From positions 448,143-461,695 of the forward strand of contig PJRA01000160.1 of assembly GCA_016987375.1 (NCBI GenBank): a stretch of DNA of 13,553 nt, given 5' to 3'. The notes beneath the pieces were generated by a model. That model searched no databases. It was not told the origin of the DNA and saw nothing but the letters and a program-made list of their open reading frames with translations. Below are positions 7,954 through 13,553 of this stretch, piece after piece (position 1 is the first letter of the stretch; each line of letters starts with the position of its first letter). This DNA is from Brachionus koreanus (lineage: Eukaryota > Rotifera > Eurotatoria > Ploima > Brachionidae). The position numbers were made by a program, and so were the translations under genes.

Positions 7954-8871
7954 ATGGCCTATGATAAAAGAATACTAGATAAAATGATGGCTTTGGAACA
8001 ACATTATTTAATGTCCAACAGTTATCTAAGTGATGAGTTGATAACCGAATCGATGAGACAGACTCTTCTCGAATGGATGCGAGATTTGTGCCAAGAAGAA
8101 AATAAACTTGATCAAGTATGCACTCATTCTATTATGCTGTTTGACCGCTTCATGCAAGCTTTAAAACAAAAAACATCTTTTCAAATTGACAAGTCCTATT
8201 TGCAATTGTTTGCAACTGCTTGTCTCTTTTTATCATCCAAAGTAAAATCAGAGTCACAATTGAATGCGTTAAGTCTAATTGAATACACTGACAATTCAAT
8301 AACACTAAGCGACTTGCTCGAATCGGAGCTTTTTATTTTGGAAACTTTAAATTGGGATATTGATTACATAGTTCCAAATGACTACTTTGAATGCTTGTCA
8401 TCCAAAATCGAATTAAGCTATAGAGAGCTTATTCGAAAGAAATTCAACGAACTAACAGTCAAATGTTCGTTTGATTTTGGTCTTCAATTTTATCGACCAA
8501 GTCAAATAGCCAGTGTGTGCTTTTTAAAAGCCTTGGAAGAAGTATCGCTGCTTCATCTCAAAGACTTGATTTTCGACTCAATTATTTTTGACTCTCAAAT
8601 GAACCAATTGATCAAAGTTTTTGAGTTGGATCTGAATGATGACTCATTTTTGTCCGAATCTTGGTCATCACAAATGTCGTGTGTCGAATCACCTATTAAA
8701 AAATCATCTGGTAGAATAACTAAACGTACAAATAGAAAAATACAAAGAAAAAATTCGCTTAAAATGAAAAAAGTTATAAATTCTTCATTAAACGAAAATG
8801 ATGAATCAATAACTAGTGATTTGGACATGAGCTTTAGTCTAATCACAAGCTCACCACTATCTACTTTTTAA
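7954..8871 (+). CDS. Cyclin D homologue (G1/S-specific cyclin), single exon
   Basis: This is a 305-residue D-type cyclin, the regulatory partner that activates CDK4/6-type kinases in the nucleus for passage through G1. The first cyclin box runs from about residue 20 to 135. It has MRQTLLEWM at 34-42 (the MRAIL hydrophobic patch), LFDRF at 62-66, FLSSK with the CDK-contacting Lys96, YTDNSI at 111-116 (diagnostic of cyclin D), the partner Glu125 in LESEL, and LNW at 132-134. The second fold spans about 136-225. The tail has a CDK-type site (SPIKK, 246-250), a basic NLS-like cluster (257-266) and many serines. The start is fixed by an in-frame TAG at 7942 and a good context (A at -3, G at +4). 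The N-terminal LxCxE motif of animal D cyclins is missing. No introns are visible. Length is close to vertebrate D cyclins (about 290-310). The family call is firm; D-type rather than another G1 cyclin rests mainly on YTDNSI. Confidence 0.93.
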   Translation: MAYDKRILDKMMALEQHYLMSNSYLSDELITESMRQTLLEWMRDLCQEENKLDQVCTHSIMLFDRFMQALKQKTSFQIDKSYLQLFATACLFLSSKVKSESQLNALSLIEYTDNSITLSDLLESELFILETLNWDIDYIVPNDYFECLSSKIELSYRELIRKKFNELTVKCSFDFGLQFYRPSQIASVCFLKALEEVSLLHLKDLIFDSIIFDSQMNQLIKVFELDLNDDSFLSESWSSQMSCVESPIKKSSGRITKRTNRKIQRKNSLKMKKVINSSLNENDESITSDLDMSFSLITSSPLSTF

Positions 8872-8898
8872 TATTTTAATTTCTTTTATGTTTTACTT

Positions 8899-8912
8899 AA
8901 AAAAAAAAAAAA
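8899..8912 (+). repeat. A14 tract just after the cyclin stop codon
   Basis: Fourteen A follow the TAA by 27 bp. It could be the fossil poly(A) tail of a retrocopied mRNA or an ordinary A run in AT-rich DNA. Confidence 0.9.
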
Positions 8913-8952
8913 CAGTATTTTGTACAGAAAATTGTAAATTTTAATTCAAATC

Positions 8953-8987
8953 ATTAAAGTATAATTTTTTATTTAAAGATTAATAAA
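8953..8987 (+). terminator. Candidate poly(A) signals of the cyclin gene
   Basis: ATTAAA at 8953-8958 and AATAAA at 8982-8987 lie 80-115 bp after the stop codon, a usual distance for animal cleavage and polyadenylation. Such hexamers occur often by chance in AT-rich DNA, so the assignment is moderate. Confidence 0.45.
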
Positions 8988-8989
8988 TT

Positions 8990-10985
8990 TTAAAGACTAA
9001 AAATTTTGTTTCTGATATTTTCGATTAAAGTTGAACAATTGAAAAATAGCTCAAAACCCAGAGGGCTTTTTTCGGCTCATTTAATTACATCTTTTCTTTG
9101 TTTTTAGTTGAATAAATTTAATCATTTATTAAATTTTTTTTTTCAATTGGAAATCTAAAATTGAAAAAATATTAAAACTAATTAACTTTTGTTGCAAAAT
9201 GTGCTTGCTCAAAAGTCAAAAAATGTCATTTTAAAGTCTTTTCAAAGTCAAGTCAGTGACTTTGACTTTGTGACTTTTGAGCAACTCTGTTCAATAAAAA
9301 GTAAAAACATAAAGTAACGCAAAGGGTCGAAAAACTAGGTTTTGAGTGTTAAGGGAAAAAAATTTTTCAAAATTTTTGCAACTAGCTGTAACAGACTTAA
9401 CTATTTAGAAAATAAAATGAAATTAAAATTTATATACCTAAAGACTTGTCAATTATTGATATTCAGTTTATCATATATGGGCATAGAATTTATGATGAAA
9501 AGGTGCATTTTTCGTTTAAAGGCTTAAGTCTTCTCCACCAAAGACAGGTCCATAGACAGTTAGTCATATGTTCGAGATGTATGTTAGTTAATAATTATAG
9601 TACACTTTTGATAACCTAATGATATAAAATGGTCATTTGAATGAGCTTAATGATAGAAAATTCTTGGTAAATAAAAATTAATAGTCACTTTGAAGCATTC
9701 AACGTTGGTAAAATTAGGATAAACAAAATTGTCATTAGAAAAAAGTCGTACATTACAGAATTAACAAAGGAAATATATCTAACGTGTTTCAAGCACTAGG
9801 TTATCTTTTATATTTCAAATTAAAAATTCTTAAAAAAAGTTACTTGAATTTTATTTAAAAATTAGTTTAGAATCAATCAAAATAATTTAAAAAAAGTGTT
9901 AGATCATCTTTTTTAAATAGATTTATTTGTTCAAGCAGAAAACTTTAAAATTATCATTTTTAAAAATTTATTCAAATTATAACCTTTTAATTATTTTCTT
10001 GTAGAAATATATATTTTTTTTAACTCTAAGATGAATAAACTAAAACAAATCTTTAACGGTATAAAGCTTCAAATTTTATTTTAAAATAACATAGTGTGAA
10101 TAAACGGGAATAAAATTAAGAAAAGTTAAATAATATAATTAAATCCAAGAGCGGCAATTAGTATGAATAGAATATCAAATATTAAAAGGCTATTATTTAT
10201 TCTTTTTTAAAAATGAAAATATCAAGACTTTATTTTTATGTTGAATAGGAATTTTTAATTTTAATTTTAAAAAATGATTTTAGAATTTTATAAGTTCAGT
10301 TTTTTAAATTCATTCAAGATTTTTTCTAAAAATTTTATAGTAGAAAAACCTATTTGTTATTTTTAAATGTAATTTATTTAAAATAAAATAGACAAAAAGA
10401 AATCGATACAGGTGTTTGCAATTTGAATTTGTTGTTAAACTAGAGTGAGTATTTTTTTTACGCATAAAAAATTAGATAAGATAATATAAATATTTATTTT
10501 AAAAATAACAATCTAAATTTCACGCATGGTATGAAAAATTATTTTGATAATTAATTCGCTTTAGTGTCCGTTAAAAAGCTGTTGAAAAGTAAATACATTC
10601 AAACAAAAAAGCAATTTAAAATTAAGTTGTTAAGTAATGCTGAGAATATGTTAGATAAACATTTAACGTCAAATAATTGAATGTGATATTTTGGATTTTT
10701 CTCAGATATAATATTACGATTAGAAATGCTTTAACACATTTTTTTTTAGTAAAGTATGTTTTTTAAAATGTTTAAGATATTTAATTTTCTAACACTTACA
10801 GCCATAATATTGGTCTAATAGTTTTACTAATTAAGATCAAATTTTCAAAGCGCTCAGAGTAATTTTCACCTATTAACAGTTTTTGATCTTTGTTAATAAT
10901 CTAACTGATGAAGCTAACTTTCTTGAGTTAGAAAAAATTCAAATACAGGTTAAAATTATCAAAAAATCATCGATAAGTAGTAAAT
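8990..10985. other. AT-rich intergenic stretch, no gene recognised
   Basis: There are only short, low-complexity open frames and homopolymer runs. The 61-codon frame at 9342-9527 looks like chance. The exception is the palindrome at 9205-9284. Confidence 0.6.
9205..9284. repeat. Nested palindrome with GACTTTG motifs
   Basis: Perfect 14-bp arms (TTGCTCAAAAGTCA at 9205-9218 and its reverse complement at 9271-9284) enclose a second near-perfect palindrome: CAAAGTCAAGTCA (9243-9255) facing TGACTTTGACTTTG (9257-9270). The whole could form a long cruciform or hairpin RNA. It may be the remains of a small MITE. A related GTCAAAGT/ACTTTGAC pair occurs at 2694-2734. Confidence 0.75.
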
Positions 10986-10999
10986 TTAAAAAACATTCT

Positions 11000-11700
11000 G
11001 GATGGTGATCTTTATTCAAGCGAACCAAGAACCAAGGAAATGGACTACTTCGGTGAAAATGAAAATGGAATTATTTTGGATAGAATCTAGTTGAATTAAT
11101 CAGTCAACTAGATTTCTCAGTAATAAAAGATAAAACCTTTACCATTAATATCTTCAATAGACAATATTTTGAACTTCTGAATCTATTTTTAGTTTGCTTC
11201 CCAATAATAGACAAAATTACTGATTTTAAAACTCTCAATAGCCAGGATATTACAAGTGATTATTTTCTAATTCAAAATAGCATAAATTTCGAAGACTAAA
11301 TAACTATTAATAAAATTTTTTTCATAAAACTTTAAATTGGATAGAATATTTCCTTAATAAAAGAACATTTAAAGTAGATATTAATGACCACTTTAGTGAT
11401 GAATACATTTTTAATGCAAGTGATCTTCAAGGATCAGTTATTAGTCTTTTGTTATATGAGGAAAATGAAGACATCAGTTAAAAAGTCTAGTTCAATGATT
11501 TTTTCTAAGAACAATAGATAGAATGCAGATTTTGATTAAATTTTATTTTATTAAAAAATATTCCTGACAGTAAATAATTTTTACTTCAAAAATAGAAGAT
11601 TTTAAAGAATATTGGGTTGAATTTAATAAATATCTTATCAAATAAGAAATGAGGCCTAAAATTAAACAAATTAGAGCTAATTTTTTTCTCTAAAAGAGCA
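11000..11700 (+). pseudogene. Decayed non-LTR retrotransposon ORF2 fragment (endonuclease and reverse transcriptase)
   Basis: Pieces of a LINE polyprotein can be read in several frames. Near 11000-11087 there is DGDLYSS (compare GDLNA of the endonuclease) and ENENGIILDRI. From 11084 to 11296 an open stretch gives LVELISQLDFSVI, FNRQYFELLNLFLV and DITSDYFLIQNSINF. The SDY at 11255-11263 sits where SDH closes the EEP active site, so the His is lost. From about 11329 to 11478 comes reverse transcriptase text: WIEYFLNKRTFKVDIN, then NASDLQGSVISLLLY, the counterpart of the GVPQGSVLSP block. After stops, GLKLNKLELIFFSKRA (11653-11700) matches the WGLKLN...TELI.FSRK region, with the Trp codon mutated to TGA. 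The finger and palm segments expected between the SDH and QGS blocks (several hundred codons) are deleted. Orientation and sequence differ from the intact element at the left edge. Confidence 0.8.
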
Positions 11701-11704
11701 TTAG

Positions 11705-12400
11705 GTCGGTAAAGTGAAACAAAAAGATAAATAATAACAAACAAATGCTTAAAATATTCAGAAACATTTCAACCAATGTCATATTAGTATGATAAGTTTT
11801 AGGGTCTAATCGTCCTAAAGACACGCGAACCTTAATTCATCTAATAATTATTATGGGAATAGTATTTGTTCTCATGTTTTGTAAACCATTGGTTCACTTA
11901 GTTATAAATTTAAAATTTGGCTTTTTTTAAAAAAGAGTTGTATAATTCTAAACAAGATAATTTTTCCTGAGAAATTTATTTATATATTATTTAATAACTG
12001 TTTTTAAAACTCAATTTTAAATATTACTGTTAATATATATATTCGACTGCTGTTAATATATATTGATTAATTCGGACAATTTAAAAAAGAGTTTACTTTT
12101 GATTTATTAATAAAAAAACTACTCCTCTGTTTCAGCCAAATTATTAGTCTAAATAGACTTGAAATCAGCTGATACAGTCTTCATTGAAGTAGTTGAATTC
12201 GATCAAAGAATTTAAATAGATACATACTTCTTTTTTTTTTAAGTTAATAAATTTCTAATTGTAAAAAAAGCAAGAAAACATTATTATATTCTATTTTGAA
12301 AATGAAATATGAGATTTTTTGCATTAACTTGCAGTAAAAAATTGAAAATAAATAAATTTTTTTAATTCAAATTTTTTGTTCTATTTTTGCAAAAAAAGTA
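11705..12400. other. AT-rich stretch between the LINE relic and the tRNA gene
   Basis: No gene is seen. It may include more decayed element sequence. A direct repeat CTGTTAATATATAT occurs at 12027-12040 and 12050-12063 (period 23 bp). Confidence 0.55.
12391..12397 (-). terminator. Pol III terminator of the tRNA gene
   Basis: Seven T on the tRNA strand begin four bases after the discriminator base, the usual position and form of a pol III stop. Confidence 0.85.
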
Positions 12401-12401
12401 A

Positions 12402-12495
12402 TGCCCCAAGTGAGGATCGAACTCACGACCTCCAGATAACTCCAGATAATATTCAGATTATGAGACTGACGCGCTACCGACTGCGCTATTGAGGC
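12402..12495 (-). tRNA. tRNA-Met(CAT), elongator type, with a 21-nt intron
   Basis: The exons match the animal elongator tRNA-Met very closely: acceptor GCCTCAA paired with TTGGGGC, discriminator A, D arm GCGC/GCGC, anticodon loop CTCATAA with CAT at 12462-12460, T arm GTGAG-TTCGATC-CTCAC. Internal promoter elements are intact (A box TAGCGCAGTCGGTAGCGC, B box AGTTCGATCC). The gene is 94 bp, and a normal mature length of 73 leaves 21 nt, placed at 12458-12438 after A37, the canonical nuclear intron position. The third intron base from the 3' splice site is G and can pair with C32, as the splicing endonuclease requires. After splicing, the anticodon stem is TCAGT/TCTGG with a T27-G43 wobble. 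A T7 terminator follows. It is not an initiator tRNA, because the acceptor and T arms are of the elongator type. Confidence 0.95.
12438..12458 (-). other. tRNA-Met intron with duplicated 3'-exon sequence
   Basis: The intron consists of two imperfect copies of the sequence that follows it. ATCTGAATATT (11 nt) and ATCTGGAGTT (10 nt) precede the exon ATCTGGAGGTC. The first copy holds TCTGA, the canonical 3' strand of the anticodon stem. The boundaries are inferred from the 37/38 rule and from the length left over. Confidence 0.8.
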
Positions 12496-13553
12496 TTACA
12501 ATAAAATCTGTTAAATATTAAATTTTAAAAACAAACTAACAAAAAATTTTTTAACCGTAAATTAATTTAACTAAATTCAAATTTCTTCTCATTTAAATTC
12601 TAAATTTTATATTTTTCATTAATATGAATCTTTTGTAATGTTTGATTTTGCTTAATACTTTATTAAGATTTTTAGAATAAAACAACAGAATTTTCTCGTT
12701 GTAACAAGAGCTTATTGCAGGAGCACTTATCACAAAACAATCATTTCTTGAAACAAAAGACAACTAAATGCTAAAACAAGATCTTAGTTTAAATTTTTGA
12801 CCCATTGTCAATGACGGCAGTAAAAACCAGTATGGCAAATTTTTTAAAACTATCTTTTAATTGTTTTCAATGGTATAAAATCGAATAAAAAATTTTGGTC
12901 CGAATATACTGGCTATTCTTCATGTCGACTAATTTGGATATAACAAATATCTAGCAATATATTTTTATATTTTACAATGTAATTCATTTTCTTCTATGTA
13001 ATATTGTATATTCTTTTTTACAAAATATTCTTGGCTACAATTGTCTTTTATGTCAATTGTAAAATTCTCGAAAAAAAAAAATTCAAAATTTTGCAATTTC
13101 TACAAATGCTAATTTAATTATAATATTTTGGATCAGAGAAGAAGTTGACTTAAAAATTAAAAATTGAGTAAAGTTAGAATTTAAATTAAAATTTTTTTTT
13201 GAAAAAAAAATGATTTGATATTTTATATTATACTTAATCAAGCCTTATCTAAAATGTTATAAAAAATCCTTTTCCTTAAACTAACCCGAGCCCTAAACTC
13301 TATTATGTCAACATTTTGTTAAAAAAAAGCTAACTATTAAATTAACCATAGTTTGAATAAGCGAAATATGTCGCTAGACGTATTGAGCTTTATTTAACAT
13401 GAATTTTCTTAAAATCAATTTATCTAAAGCATGAAAACTTATTTAATTTAAAATGGTCTAATTAAGTGAACCATTTCTTGGAAAAAAAAGTACATAAAAG
13501 CAATTGTCTGGTCTTAGATATTATTTTATTCAATAAATGTCCCTAAAGTATTC
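12496..13553. other. AT-rich right end, no gene recognised
   Basis: No open frame, tRNA or repeat could be supported on either strand. Short A and T runs and AT-rich simple sequence dominate. Confidence 0.6.

Noticed and set aside
11084..11114. Perfect 11-bp inverted repeat AATCTAGTTGA/TCAACTAGATT
   Set aside because: It falls inside the endonuclease relic, where the same bases read well as protein (LVELISQLD), so it is probably a coincidence of coding sequence.
12027..12063. Two copies of CTGTTAATATATAT as a target-site duplication
   Set aside because: Only 9 bp separate the copies, too little for an inserted element. It is more likely simple-sequence slippage.
1..13553. CRISPR array, bacterial operon or phage island
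   Set aside because: No regularly spaced repeats or bacterial genes occur. The tRNA with a nuclear intron, cyclin D and LINE elements show the DNA is from an animal-type eukaryote.

Overview
The window is strongly AT-rich eukaryotic DNA, very probably from an invertebrate animal. A D-type cyclin, a nuclear elongator tRNA-Met, a Jockey/CR1-like non-LTR retrotransposon and mariner-type transposase relics all fit that. The species cannot be settled from sequence alone. A small AT-rich genome such as a monogonont rotifer, flatworm or cnidarian is plausible, and this is inference.

Layout from left to right. Positions 1-2275 (minus strand) carry the 5' half of a non-LTR retrotransposon that looks young. 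It has an intact ORF1 with three zinc knuckles, followed by the start of ORF2, an open endonuclease domain that runs off the left edge. A run of 72 T (A72 on the element's strand) lies directly upstream of ORF1. From about 3160 to 5202 is a graveyard of older elements: a repeat with a tRNA-like head (3160-3411), a mariner transposase relic (plus strand, 3851-4300), a second, headless copy of the repeat (4460-4640), and a second, different Tc1/mariner-type transposase fragment (minus strand, 4830-5202). Most of 5273-7800 is AT-rich DNA without a convincing gene, apart from a few hairpins and one coding-like island near 6545-6809.

The one ordinary protein gene is a complete, single-exon cyclin D homologue at 7954-8871. 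It has two oppositely oriented CCAAT boxes and a TATA box just upstream, and poly(A) signals downstream. It keeps the CDK-contacting Lys and Glu and the cyclin D signature YTDNSI, but lacks the N-terminal LxCxE (Rb-binding) motif; an MSCVE sequence occurs in its C-terminal tail instead.

From 8990 to 10990 there is no gene, only a nested palindrome at 9205-9284. At 11000-11700 there is a badly decayed endonuclease/reverse transcriptase relic of another non-LTR element. At 12402-12495 (minus strand) is an elongator tRNA-Met(CAT) gene with a 21-nt intron at the canonical 37/38 position. The intron appears to be built from duplicated copies of the adjoining 3' exon. The right end to 13553 is AT-rich and featureless.

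The features do not form an operon or a joint system. This is a typical animal intergenic region with two host genes (cyclin D and tRNA-Met) set among mobile-element debris. The most unusual items are the tRNA intron, the cyclin D without its N-terminal LxCxE, and the A72 tract at the head of an intact retrotransposon. I did not see a clear new multi-gene system.
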